The notes under the pieces are model-generated. The model was not told the DNA's origin. It saw only the letters and a list, made by a program, of their open reading frames with translations, and made no database searches. Positions 31,500-43,177 of a stretch of 64,000 nt of DNA are shown piece after piece. The number at the start of each line of letters is the position of its first letter. Within the stretch, counting starts at the first letter, position 1. A program made the translations under genes and the position numbers. The stretch is from Quillaja saponaria (Eukaryota; Streptophyta; Magnoliopsida; Fabales; Quillajaceae), in NCBI GenBank assembly GCA_029379385.1, contig CM055613.1:16634001-16698000 (forward strand), written 5' to 3'.

Positions 31500-32972
31500 C
31501 TAAAATTTTAAGACACTCCTTCAACTTTGGGTCAATTTTAAATATACCCTTAATTTTCAAATGCATGAATTACTAAGTATATTCCCTTCAACTTTAGATA
31601 TTTTTAAATATATTCCTCAATATTCAATTGAATTAATCACAACTCTTCAACTTTGATTCACTTTTAAATAAACCCCTCAAAAATATCAAAATATTAATAT
31701 TTGTTTTAACAAAAAGTAAGAACTAAATTTAGTTTCTCAACTCAATATTTTCATGTTTTACTTTTACCAATTCAAAACAAAAAAAAGGCATTTCAACCTT
31801 TAGAAGCACCAAAGGAAAACAAACACAAACATGTTCAATAGACTATTACTACACCTCAAATAATCTCACTAATCATAAGCTTACATCAAATCTCATTTGT
31901 CCATCATAAATACATTTATAAATATTTAAAGTCATGGAAGAAAACATTAATCATAAAAGAAATGGTAGAACGTGCAAATAGGTCTGTATATGTATTTTAA
32001 AACAAGGAACATGTTTATGTCGAAGTAGAAGACTATGGTTAGTGTAATTAAATATTGAGGGGAGTATTTAAAAATGGGGTCAATTACATTTTATCCCATG
32101 AACCATCATTTATTTTGCAATAATCCCCATAAATTATTGAATTAGGCACATAACCTTCTTATTTGAGTCATAATTAGCAATTAACCACCACTCATCTAAA
32201 TTAACCATTAAATCTAACAAATTAACTCATAAAAGACTAAATTACCCTCATTAAATTTTAATTTTTTTTAAATTTAATATTTTCTTCTTTTTATATCTTT
32301 TTCTTTTCATTTTCTATGAAACAAATTGATTCAATTTTAGCATATATAAATAATATTTGAATCATTCGTAATTTTTATTTTGTTGTCATAATATTTAAAT
32401 TATTAATAGATTTATTAATATGAATTTTATCATTTATAGAATTATACAAGTTGTTTCAATGATAATATTTTCATCAAAATTTTATTTTTATTTTTTATTA
32501 TTGTATTATAGATTAAAAATATATTAAAATCAAATAAATATAGAGATTTTAATTCGCTAGAAAAAAAAAAAAAAAAACTAAAAGAAGAAACAAGATATAG
32601 AAAGTGAAAGACAAAAAAAAAAGCTTATAATAAGGATAGTTTAGTCTTTTCTAAATTATTTTGTTAGATTTTATAATTAATTTGGATGATTGAGGGTTAT
32701 TTGCTAATTAAGACTCAAATAATAGATTATGTGCCTAATTTGATAGTTCATAGAGGTCAATGCAAAACAAGTTATAGTTGATAGGAAGAAAATGCAATTG
32801 ACTCTTCAAAATAACTCAAAGTTGAAGGAGTGTGATTAATGCAACTTAATATTATTTGTGTATTTAAAAGTGACCAAATTCAATGGGATGTGATTAATAC
32901 AATTTAATATTAATTAAGAGGTTATATTTAAAAGTGACTCAAAGTGGAAGGAGTGTTATTATAACATTTTAG
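31500..32972. mobile_element. inverted-repeat MITE (outer), interrupted by a second MITE
   Basis: The ends match as inverted repeats: CTAAAATTTTAAGACACTCC at 31500 and CTAAAATGTTATAATAACAC on the minus strand from 32972. Each arm holds several related units built on CTTCAACTTTG plus CACTTTTAAATA, with a period of about 65-70 bp. No protein is encoded. Confidence 0.65.
32077..32804. mobile_element. inner MITE nested in the outer one, TIR about 130 bp
   Basis: The left end GGGTCAATTACATTTT and the reverse complement of the right end GAGTCAATTGCATTTT start long matching arms, including AAATTAGGCACATAA on both sides. Flanks TTAAAAATG (32068-32076) and TTCAAAATA (32805-32813) agree at seven of nine positions. 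A 9-bp target duplication would point to a Mutator-like origin, tentatively. Confidence 0.65.
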
Positions 32973-33637
32973 TTTTTGTTTTTTAGTACATTATTCAAAA
33001 GCTATCATCTTTTCCTTAGCATTAAAAAATATAATTATATATGCACATAAATTTATTTATTTTTCCCAAACCAAACAAAATCTTAGAGTTTGTTTATTTT
33101 CTACCTTTCAATATGCACACCTAGGATTTTATATACTTTACTATGAGAGAGATATACCAATAATCAAAGATGTGTAATAACTTCAGTAATTATAATTATA
33201 TATATATATATATATTAGATAAATTCGTCCATTACATGGTATGTTTTTTTATTATTTTTTTAATTAATTTATATTTTAATATTTTAAAAAAATTCAATCT
33301 GTGAGAATATAATATTATAACCCACATTATTGATTTCGTTATTTGATTTATATTTTTTAATAAATTCAATATGTTTTTTATTTGATTAGATTGTCTTAAA
33401 AAATAGCATTTAAAATTATTTATTTATTTTGAATTTCAATATTAGAGTTAACAGATGAAATTATAATATAAAATTTTATAAGAATATATATTTTTTTTAT
33501 TCATTGGTGTTTCTTATAATACGTGAATAATAAATATTTTATTATTATTTTTACTTTAAAATAAGAAAAATGCTATACAATATAATTTTATAGAGTAAAA
33601 TTTAGTTAAAACATTAATGGGTGCAATATTAAATTAT
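32973..33637. other. AT-rich stretch with TA microsatellite, no gene
   Basis: It contains a (TA)n run at about 33196-33218 and scattered ATTTT runs. Nothing coding. Confidence 0.4.
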
Positions 33638-34553
33638 GATAATTACTGTGCTAATAAATTGGAATTTTAAACTATGAAAATGGAGAAAAAATAAATAAAT
33701 AAATAAATGATCTCTAACCCTTTACTAAAATATCTTTTATTTTTTTCTATTCCATAATTAATTTTCATTAATTATAGTAATTAATTTAAAAAATTATTAC
33801 AAAAAGAACCCACTCACATTATATCACATCTCCAAATCCCTCATATAGTTTTCTATTCCAATAGTGGGAGAGGAATTAGAAGACTACTCCAATTCTATCT
33901 TCCCAATACAAATATTTTCATGGAGACAATGACAATTGAATCTAAATTTAGATATCTAGTTCAACAATGTAGGACATCTTCAACAGATGAAAATATATTT
34001 GAAATTATCAACCAAAAAATTAAGAAGTATGTGGACCAATGATGAAATGAATCTTCTCCCTGAATAACAATATTCTCATCAGATAATAATAATTACTATG
34101 CTAATAAATTGGAATACTAAACTATAAAAATTGAGAAAAATAAGAAGAAATAAATGATCTTTAACCCTTTGTTAAAATATCTCTTTTCTTTTTTTTTTCC
34201 TCTTGCATAATTAATTTAAAAAAATTATTGCAAAAAGAATCCACTCGCATTCTATCACCTTCTCAAATACCTCACATAGTTTTCTCTCATGATAGTGGGA
34301 GAGAAATTAGAAGACTAGTCAAATTCTATATTCTAAACAATCCAAAAAATAAAATAAAATTTATATTCCCAGTACAATTTTTTTTCATGGAGTTAATAAT
34401 GATTGAATTTAAATTTAACTATATAGCTCATAAAAGTAGAAGATATTCAATGAATGAAAAAAAATATTTGAAATCATCAACCGGAAAATTGAAAAGTATA
34501 TGGACGAATGACATAAATTTTCTTCCGAATAACAATAATCCCATCAGACAATA
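33638..34553. repeat. tandem duplication, two ~450-470-bp copies
   Basis: Copy 1 (33638 to about 34082) and copy 2 (about 34084-34553) share ordered words: AATTACT(G/A)TGCTAATAAATT, ATGATCT(C/T)TAACCCTTT, TTTTC..ATAGTGGGAGAG, TTTCATGGAG and TAACAATA. They have diverged by many substitutions and indels, so the duplication is old. The 111-codon frame in copy 2 is not kept in copy 1, so it is not a gene. Confidence 0.65.
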
Positions 34554-35293
34554 TTGTTTTTAATTTCTTCAATTTAAAGTTCATTCTTCTTCAATATCAA
34601 ATTACTTAAAATCATCACCGTTAATCAAATTAATAATCTCATAAAAACGATTATCGAAGTGTGAGAAATCTAAAACATAACCACGAAAACATAGAGGATG
34701 ATCAAGAGAGATGCTAACCAAGATATTGATAATCCCTTCATTTCTTTTTCTCTAACTATCATATTTAAAACCTTTCAATTTCCTATGCTTATACCTATCA
34801 TATTTATAGATTTACTAGCCTCATCCTATGCTAATTAGACGTTTATTCTATTTTTTTTTTTTTACTAGCATCATCACACATGCTAAAGAAAATTCTTTTA
34901 AAATATACTTCAACCTCAAGTAAAATTCTAGAATCGACAATTTATTTTAAGTATCCTGCACTATTGTCTAAAATTGCTAAGATATTGTTGCATCTAGAAT
35001 GTCACATGCGGCTAAAGAAATATAATTATATACTTTTTTGTTAAAATATAAAAAATATCCGAAGATGTGCATAAGCACATGACATGGTACTACTATAAAA
35101 TTAGAAAAAAAGTCTTTAAGCATGTGCGTAAACATATGTGATGAGACTAGTATACTAAAATTAATAATTTTTTTATTTATTGATTAATAAAAAAACATGA
35201 AAGATACAAAATGATGATATCTTTTTTTATGAATAATTAAAAGGAAGATAAAAAAAATGTTATATTATTTACAACTATTTTCTTACTATATTC
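34554..35293. other. AT-rich stretch with Helitron-like hairpins near 35062 and 35118
   Basis: GATGTGCATAAGCACATG near 35062 is a hairpin with a 6-bp perfect stem. CATGTG-CGTAAA-CATATG near 35121 is followed by TGATGAGACTAGT, a candidate Helitron 3' end. No gene. Confidence 0.35.
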
Positions 35294-36325
35294 ACTAGGG
35301 CTAGGCATTATTAGTGAAAAACTGAATTATTAGTCCAAATCCGACCAAAATGAACAGAAACTGACACAACCCGAATTCTTCATCAATATAGTCGATTTCA
35401 ATTTTTCTATCACTGTTGGGCCAGATTGATTTTTCGAGTTCATGAAAATTTAAGGGTCGGTTAATTGACCCAACCGAAACATTAGCATAAAGGTAATATT
35501 TTCTGTTATTAGGTATATTTATCTTGGCAGCCAAATCCAGCACTAAACCAAATAAAACTAAGCCCATCTTATCAAATTATAGGCTTTGTACGTTGCCCAG
35601 TGCAAAGTCTTTAAACCAACAAAAAGTTGTATATCTTCATTCGTTTCTCACCCGACAAATTGTTTGAGAGTGACAGAGAAAGGCAAGAGTGAATTGGTGC
35701 TACTCTCCTCTCTTCTCTTCTGTAATCCCAAGGCTCTTTATACATACTCGGTTCTCCTCCTCTCTCTAAGAACACTCCATCTATCTTCCGATCCAGATTT
35801 CAACTTTCAATATTAGAAGAAGATTATTCACATTTTAGCAAAGTTGATGACGTCATGGATTAGAATTTTTGTCCTGCAATCAAAGGATTAGAAAATTATT
35901 CAGGTACAAGAAGATGTGTTAGTGTTTTCTAACTCTGTTTGTAGGTTGTTTTAACAATTTTGTGCATGAGAAATCATTAGGTTTTTGTGAATCTGGTATA
36001 ATTGTTGTGTAATTTTAGTATTTTTCACCCAATTTTTTATTATGCAGTTGACAGCTTTTTAGCCTTTTTTTTTCCCTCCAGAAATTGTTACTCAATTTTT
36101 CAAAAGTTATTAACTATTTATTGCTTTTCTCTGCCTGTTTTTTCTTTCATCTTTACTTTAATGTTCAAAACCGACCAACCCATCATAATTGAATTTTCAA
36201 ATGAGTAGTGTTTTTTAATAAGCGACACAATCGGTTGATCTTTCGGTTAGAATTCTTGAGCAACCGACTTAGTCGAGTCAGCTTAGAAAATTGCTTAAAA
36301 CCGACCACTTAATCTTCCCTTTTCA
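35294..36325. mobile_element. possible hAT-type MITE with captured gene-like leader
   Basis: The ends are rich in CCGACC/GGTCGG words in opposite orientation (around 35338 and 36299), as in plant hAT MITEs. The core 35590-35900 is higher in GC, with CT-rich UTR-like sequence and a GT donor-like TCAG|GTACAAG near 35900. A CAG acceptor-like site near 36046 follows. This looks like the transcribed 5' end of a gene carried inside. No clear target duplication was found. Confidence 0.3.
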
Positions 36326-37150
36326 CAATAAGATGCAATTGCTTTGATATTATTGTTTTGAGATAATATAATTAAATATCTTTCAGCGGTATTTAAGCAA
36401 TCACTTCCTTCAAATGTGGCTAATTTCCTTAATTTCCAACCCTCATCTTCATTGAAGAAAATAAATAAAACCTGCTGGTAATTCTAGCTAAGTAGTATGA
36501 ATACAATCTTCATTACTTATTTGCGACAATCTCGTCAGTATTTTAGACAATAGTGCACAAAAATATTTGTGCCTCTAGAGTTTCCTAGAGAACTATAAAT
36601 TTTTTATGAACTTTTAAGAAATCTTTTTAAAAATAGAAAAAATATTTCACCACAAGAATAAGCACATAAAATGAAACTAGTATAATAAAAAAACTTTTAC
36701 AGTATTGATAAAACAAATAAAAATTGAAACGCATGTAAACGCGTGAGATTATAGCAATCTTTTAAATAAAAAAAATACAAAATTATCTCACATTAAAGTA
36801 AGAAAAAAAAATTGCATTTGAAAATAATAACAAAATTTACACCCATCACAAACTAAATGAACATGTCTCAATTCAGAAACACTTTTTTTTTTCTTAGTGA
36901 AGATGAACTATAAGGGTTTATTTAGATGAAGGGGGATGGAGGGAGAGAAAAAGAGACGAGAAGATATGTATCATAATTTATTTATTATTTTTTTTTTTTT
37001 TGATGGACAGGAAATGGAAGGGTAGCCTCCAAATCCTTTTTTTTGTTTTTTTTCTTAATTCCTCCAAACTTGGAAGATCTAATACATGTTGTGACTAATA
37101 TACTCCTATTTTTTCTATTAAAAATCTACTAATATCTAAATAAAACATTG
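36326..37150. other. AT-rich intergenic stretch, no gene
   Basis: It contains an ACTAGTATAAT motif near 36671 like other possible Helitron ends in this window, and poly-A/poly-T tracts. No coding frame is supported. Confidence 0.35.
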
Positions 37151-37154
37151 TACA

Positions 37155-37255
37155 ACCAAGAACTTAGTTCAAACGGATGATACTTATTCTTTCACCCCCT
37201 AGTGCAAAGTTCGAACCACTCCCAATGTAACCAATATATATATATATATATATTA
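37155..37255 (+). repeat. SINE-like unit with tRNA-type A and B boxes
   Basis: A-box-like TTAGTTCAAACGGATG (37164-37179) and B-box-like AAGTTCGAACCAC (37207-37219), with tRNA-like spacing, are followed by a (TA)n tail at 37232-37252. Confidence 0.4.
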
Positions 37256-37914
37256 ATGACATAAACATAAAATTATATAATAATATATTATCTCCTCTCC
37301 TTCCTCCTTAATTCTCAAACAAGAAATGTATTGCTATGCCTAGATATCCAAACACCAATTTTTAGAAAAAAGTCCAAACACTACTTTTAGAAAAAAGTCC
37401 AAACACTACTGAACCGACTTACTACAATTCAGATCAAATCTTACCGAAATCGAATATACCCTAATCTTCAACTATTTACTCATTTTCTATCTTGTCATTT
37501 GTATTTCATCTACTTTTTTTTTTTTTTTCTTTTCTTATATTTTTCTCCAGCTCCTCACCATATGTAATGTAATTCATTTTATTTTTTTTCTCCATTTACA
37601 TCGCTAACCTATAAACCGAGAGCAAAAAAAATTAAGAATTAGAGGCTCTGAACATAAAATAATAAAATAGGAATTAAATAGTAGGATATGGGAAAAGATT
37701 AGAAAAAAATTAATAAATAAAAAGAAAAGAAGCTCTGATTGTGTGCTTTAGTCTTATTTTGGTTGCGTGCCTGAATGAAAATCAATATTAAGGCCATGCG
37801 ATGGGATCTGGAGATAGTGAGCATTGGCATTTCCCTTGGTGTGCTTTATCTTATTTTGTTCCTCGTCTTCTTCTATTACAACTTTGTGATTCCTGTAGTC
37901 CCTTTCTTTTCTTC

Positions 37915-38180
37915 AAGTACTTAGATTCTCTTATTACAACATCCCTTCATTTTGTCTGAAACTTTATTTAAAAAAAATATATATATATATTTTAACATGT
38001 TTTTGATAAATTATCAATGAGATCTTAGTTTAATTGGTTAAGTTGTAAGTACTTAGATTCTCTTATTACAACATCCCTTCATTTTGTCTGACACTTTATT
38101 TAAAAAAAAAATAAAATAAAATTTAATAGAATGTTTTTGATAAATTGTCAATGAGATCTTAGTTTAATTAGTTAAGTTGT
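37915..38180. repeat. 132-bp tandem duplication
   Basis: 37915-38046 and 38047-38180 match almost base for base, starting AAGTACTTAGATTCTC and ending GTTAAGTTGT. They differ mainly in the A-rich middle (TA repeat versus AAAAT repeat). The duplication is recent compared with others here. Confidence 0.75.
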
Positions 38181-38260
38181 AAGGACTGGAATCATGAGAT
38201 CTCATATTCAAGTACTCTTATGTAGACATTTGATTATATTTATTGAACGACAGAAAGAGA
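38150..38260 (+). repeat. SINE-like unit overlapping the tandem duplication
   Basis: A-box-like TTAGTTTAATTAGTTAAG (38159-38176) and B-box-like ATATTCAAGTACTC (38205-38218) are spaced as in tRNA-derived SINEs. Only the head of the same unit is present in the first tandem copy. Confidence 0.35.
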
Positions 38261-39600
38261 ATAAAGAATGACTCATATGCGGTAATATTTGTCTTAAAGA
38301 TCAAGGGGAAAGAGACACTAAGTGTTATCAAAAGATATTTTTTTGAATTAGTTAAATTAATAGAAAATATTTTATTAAATGTATAATATATGATAAGAGA
38401 TTGTAAGGGTCTCGCTCATTTTACAATGGTACTAGCATCAATGCCCACGTATTTAAGCTTATTTTATTTTATAAAAATTTATAATCAAGTGTAAAATTTT
38501 AGATGGAGGTATAATGCAGATTGCACATTATATTGTGTCAAAACAATTAAGAGATGATGAAATTTGTATATGTGTAGGAGAGATTGTGAAAATTATTTTA
38601 TAATTTATTTGGACAAAAAACATAATTAGTTATTAGAAGAATTTTTTTTAAAATATTATTAACTTTCCATAATTTTGGGAATGAAGTGGATATGAAAAAA
38701 GGAGATTTTTTTTTTTTTTTAGTTTAAGAAATTAATCTACAATTACCACATTTTAAAGAAAAGAAGGTTCAATCAAAAAAAAAAAAAAAAAAAAAAAAAA
38801 GAAAAGAAAAGAAGGTTTGTTAGAAGAATAAATAATAAAATTTTTAACTTAAATAGAGCTTAAAAAAAAAAAAAAAGATCGTAAGGGTCTCTCATTTTTA
38901 TAATAGTATATATATATGAATTCCAATAACTTAGACTAATTTCTAAGGCTGCATATAGTAGCAAAATAATAATAATAAAATAATAAAAAAAGAAAAAAAG
39001 AGGAGGGTGTCAAAATCTCTTCGCAGTTAATTCTGCTACTATCAACCATGAATTTCATATTGAAAATTCACTTTTTGAGTGTTTTAAGACTTAAAAGGAT
39101 ACCAACAAATGCTCTTTTTTGATAAATTTGAGCATGAAAATTTTGGACCTAAAAGAACAGGTTCTGCATAGAACATTCAATTAATAGAGTGCCAAATCAT
39201 ATTCTTGAGATGAATTTCTCTCCAGAGGAAGTAATCAGGTGCATTCAAAACTTGATTAAGTAAATTGCATGCGAAACAACAAATTAACGAAATAGCAGAG
39301 CTGTTACCCCTGAGGGATGGTTATTCCTACACATGTACTAGTAATCCAGAATTCCATGTGAGAACCAGACTTAACAGTGGACACACAATCCACCAAAGTG
39401 AAAATCAAATCATTCCAAGAAAAAAAAAATTACGAGAAAAATGACATTTATGAAACAAGTATGAAGTGGGAAAATGAGAAAGCATTATATGCTGTAGAAT
39501 GGCAAAAAAGTGCATGTATTCCAACTATTTTACATCACTAGCATATCATTTCCTGTCTACCTAGTTTATCCATCATGCCAAAAACAAATTATAATACAAC
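38261..39600. other. AT-rich intergenic stretch with poly-A/T tracts, no gene
   Basis: The phrase TGTAAGGGTCTC(GC)TCATTTT occurs near 38400 and again near 38881, suggesting two ends or copies of one small repeat. There is a 24-bp poly-A at 38777. Nothing coding is supported. Confidence 0.35.
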
Positions 39601-39605
39601 TAATG

Positions 39606-40107
39606 TTTTAAAAATTAAACTGGTTATCAATTCGAAAAATTTGTTAGTTGGATTAGACCAATGACCAGATCGGATGACATTATAAATATATTTAATTATT
39701 TATTTTAAATATTATATAAATTTTTTTATTAATTATAAATAATATATACATATAAAACAAAAATAATAATTCAATATTCATTAAATAATAAAAAATCTCA
39801 TCACAAATCATCAAACATATTTAATGATAGTTAATATGACAACTTAATAATTTATTATACATCACAATATTCAAGCTTCAATTTATGCATCAAACTAATA
39901 AATGTAACATAAATATAATATACAATTATTTTCATAATTTTTAATATAAAATACAAATATTTTACTAATTCTTAATACAAATAATAGTTATAAAAATAAT
40001 TTGGTTCAATTAACTCAGCACATATTTTACGAGTTTTTTCCGTTTTGACCGATCCAATTTGTCACCCGGATGTTGGTGCAATCAGTCTGGTTTGATTTTT
40101 AAAACAT
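39606..40107. mobile_element. hAT-like MITE just downstream of TGD1
   Basis: Inverted ends AATGTTTTAAAAATTAAACTG (left) and AATGTTTTAAAAATCAAACC (minus strand of right) flank an AT-rich core, with GACC/GGTC-rich subterminal parts. The TGTTTTAAAAA...CGGTC type is common among plant hAT MITEs. It ends about 35 bp from the TGD1 stop codon, so it may lie in the 3' UTR. Confidence 0.5.
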
Positions 40108-40140
40108 TGAATAGAATATTTTAGACCAACCAATAGCTGC

Positions 40141-41136
40141 TTACAAATTTTTCAGTGAATCTCCAGCTCCTTGGAAGAAGCAATAAGAAAGTGCAAAATC
40201 AGCAATGAAGATCCCAACAAGAGAGATAACCACAGCTGATGTTGTTGACTCTCCAACCCCTTTGGCACCTCCCAAAGTGGTGACTCCCCATGCACAGCTT
40301 ACTATTGATATGATAGCACCAAAAACCTGTGACTTGATCATTGCGCTTATTAAATCCCATGACCTGAGTGCTCTTTGAGCAGAATCCAAGATAATGTTGA
40401 TGCTAATCCCATAAACACCATCAGCAAGGAAGGCACTAGATGCCATCCCTAAAGTGAAACACATTAGAGTTAAAAATGGTAGAGCAATACAGGTTGCAAT
40501 CACCCTTGGAGTCACTAGATAATCAACAGGGTCTGACCCAAGAACCCTTAATGTGTCAGTTTGCTCAGAAACCTGCATTGTGCCCAACTCTGCTGCAAAT
40601 GCACTCCCAATGCGACCAGCAACCACTATAGATGTAACCACAGGACTCAGCTCCCTTGAGAAAGCCAGGGCTAAGACACCACCAACAGATCTGTTTAATC
40701 CTAACCTAGTGAATTCTCTCACGAATTGTATAGTGAATGCCATGCCAACAAAAGCAGAGGTCAACAGACAGACACCAACTGATCTTGGTCCAACTCTCTC
40801 AAGTTGTTGGAGAGTATTTTTCCAATGAACTTTCCCCTTTAAAGTCCTAATAATTACCTGTCCTGCTAGGATGAAAACTGATAAGCCTCTCCATAAATAC
40901 CTGGGAGGTGACCATTTGCTCAGCAATGTCTCTGATTTCATATTAGGTGAATGGTTTATGTTTACTTCATCATCCAACACAGAAGCAGATGGATGACCAT
41001 CATCTGTGTTGAGAGTCTTGAGAATGGTAAAATATCTGCTCCGATGTATAGGGGTAAGAGATTTACAAATCCGAGGCCCTTCCCTCAATAAAAATGTTCT
41101 ATCAAGCTGAACAGAATTTGGTGTGAGAAATTTCAT
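40141..41136 (-). CDS. TGD1: TGD1, chloroplast envelope lipid-transfer ABC permease (MlaE family)
   Basis: A single open frame of 331 residues. Residues 1-75 are basic and Ser/Thr-rich like a plastid transit peptide. From about residue 110 the MlaE/permease domain (PF02405 type) follows, with about five hydrophobic segments (120-138, 153-172, 210-235, 270-288, 300-320). Its signatures are GRIGSAFAAELGTM (175-188) and EQTDTLRVLGSDPVDYL (191-207). In Arabidopsis TGD1 works with TGD2 and the ATPase TGD3 in the inner envelope to bring ER-derived lipid into the chloroplast. The frame upstream of Met1 is closed by a stop if the proposed 5' UTR intron is right. The gene looks intact and is the best conserved host gene here. 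Confidence 0.93.
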   Translation of the reverse strand: MKFLTPNSVQLDRTFLLREGPRICKSLTPIHRSRYFTILKTLNTDDGHPSASVLDDEVNINHSPNMKSETLLSKWSPPRYLWRGLSVFILAGQVIIRTLKGKVHWKNTLQQLERVGPRSVGVCLLTSAFVGMAFTIQFVREFTRLGLNRSVGGVLALAFSRELSPVVTSIVVAGRIGSAFAAELGTMQVSEQTDTLRVLGSDPVDYLVTPRVIATCIALPFLTLMCFTLGMASSAFLADGVYGISINIILDSAQRALRSWDLISAMIKSQVFGAIISIVSCAWGVTTLGGAKGVGESTTSAVVISLVGIFIADFALSYCFFQGAGDSLKNL

Positions 41137-42260
41137 CCGGCCATCTGTTTTCGTAGTGTTTCTGCAAGGTGGTTTAATTTATGATTAACAGTCAAACAAT
41201 ATTAATCTTAACACCAAAACACGTGCATTAGCACAAGCAAGTAACAATGGTTTGAGAGAAAGCACCTGTATGAAAAATAAAACATATGATAAAGAGAAGC
41301 TGTTTGCATGGTTGGTTCTGTGATTTAGAAACTTAGCATTAACTTCGGTAAAGCACCGGCAAAGAGATGAATGGTCCACAACCTGAACCACACATTTCAA
41401 AAGATTTAAGAACACAGTGATGGACTCTTCAATATACATCATAGCAAAAACCACCACCAAAACCAATTCATGGTTGAGCACAATTGAAGTCTAGATGCTA
41501 ACCAATACCGATGAACTGCTTCGTGCATTAACTTATAATCTACTTCTAAGTTTAAATCGAAGAAGACAAGATAGTTACCTTTGTCACAATATTCAGGTGT
41601 AAGACTATTAAAAATGATACTGAATTCCCACTCAGATTAGAATGTTTTTTCACTTTTAATTTTCTGAGAAATTATTTCAGCCATTATAATGTTGTCAATA
41701 CTATAACAATGAACCAATCAAGATACCAACAACTAAAGTCTTCAAACCACTCATGTACTTTTCAACTAAAACCCACTTCTAAAAACTACAAATTTTCTCG
41801 GGAATCTCAATTCAAATCAAGAAGCAGAATCATAATTAAAAAAATAAACGTACCTGACTTAGAATTATAACCAAGCCAATATGTAATTGAAATTAGCATT
41901 GACCCTTTTTCTGGGTAATACTCCTAACAACAACTCAAAGAAACAAAATACTATTGATTTTTGAGAATCCTAAGCACAAAACCTAGAACTTAGAGCTTCC
42001 TGAAAAATCATTAAGAATTCTCAATTTAAGGAATAAAATTAGTGAAATTTACCTGAAATCATAAATAAAAACTCAAATCAGGGGATTATTCATGACATAT
42101 CTCCGTAAAATGCACTGAAGCTTAGCACAGCTGCCCACGAGAAAGTGAGAGGTATGAAGTTTAGATGGATGGTCGGTAATAGGGTTTTGTTGAGGTTTCC
42201 GGACAGATCTCGCGGTGGCGGAGGCAATGGTGCGAAGAGATGGATGTGTTGTCGGGTTGG
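41137..42260 (-). other. probable 5' UTR of TGD1 with one intron
   Basis: On the minus strand an acceptor TTGCAG ends at 41162, 25 nt before the ATG. A good donor TTTCAG|GTAAATTT lies at 42052, which would make an 890-bp intron. Upstream of the donor, 42055 to about 42260 is CT-rich and more GC-rich, like a UTR exon with its start nearby. The coupling of the two sites is inferred; an additional exon between them is possible. Confidence 0.5.
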
Positions 42261-42690
42261 TTAACTTGAGTTGCGATTTGCAAAGCAGTCGACTGAGGGA
42301 AAAAAAACAAAAAGAAAAAACATACGAAAAACAGGAAACGAAGTAGAAAGGAAATTAGCAAGTCCACATTGGACGGGCTAGACATCAGGCAAAATTTTAA
42401 TTGCTCTAAAATAAAAGCCCAATTATATAATTTTGGCAACAAATCTCCGTTTTTTTTTTTTTTTTCATTTTCTTTTAATCTGATCAATGAATATTGTAAA
42501 TTAGTGTTGGATAAATGCTTTTTTCAATTCACCGTATCATGAAATAATTATTTAGAAATCGGTGTATAAGAGTATTGCCGTTTTCGATACTTGTATGTAT
42601 CTGTATCCATATTTCATAGTATATAGCTATAAGAATCCCTTGTAAAATGAGAGTAATGAATAAATATAGAAATAAGAAGAAGGGGTAGTG
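42261..42690. other. TGD1 promoter region and intergenic DNA
   Basis: It lies upstream of the presumed TGD1 transcription start and includes a 21-nt poly-T tract near 42450. No coding frame is supported; the 108-codon minus-strand frame here is UTR and promoter sequence. Confidence 0.35.
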
Positions 42691-42697
42691 ATATGCT

Positions 42698-43177
42698 GGT
42701 TTGGTTTGGTAATACTGTAACTTTTAAAAATTATTATGATTTTTATGTTGTAAAAAAGTAATTGTCAAAAAGTTACAGTAATCTTATTTGATAAATATTT
42801 TATAAGAGTTATTGTGGTTAGTAAAAATAATGAATAAGATGTTTAGTAAAATAAATTATAAATTTCTGTGAATGTATAAAATAACAAAAATAGACATTAT
42901 TAATTATAGATATATTAAGGGAGAAAAATTTAATGGTTTAGAAATTAATTAAATAAATATTTGGTAATTTTTTAAAATTAATAAGGTCATTTTTGTACTT
43001 TTAATTTTAAAAAGTCACAGCTAGTTTTTAAAACCATTACCTTCTAAAAGCACCAATGACTTTTTAAAAGCAATAAAAGAGACACTCCTAAAAAAAATTA
43101 ATCAAATAATATTTAGGTGTTGTAATTTTTTAAAAGTCAAAACATCTTCTTGAAAAGTATTACCAAACTCAAACTTA
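42698..43177. mobile_element. ~480-bp MITE
   Basis: The left end GGTTTGGTAATACTGTAACT and the minus strand of the right end GAGTTTGGTAATACTTTTCA form terminal inverted repeats, with further matches inward (CTTTTAAAAA, TTACA). There is no coding capacity. Confidence 0.5.

Noticed and set aside
34228..34563. 111-codon frame
   Set aside because: Lies in copy 2 of a tandem duplication; the frame is not preserved in copy 1, so there is no sign of selection.
35301..35567. 88-codon minus-strand frame
   Set aside because: Covers the end of a probable MITE; composition follows the repeat and no domain is seen.
42161..42487. 108-codon minus-strand frame upstream of TGD1
   Set aside because: It overlaps the presumed TGD1 5' UTR and promoter; the poly-Lys and poly-Phe stretches come from homopolymers.
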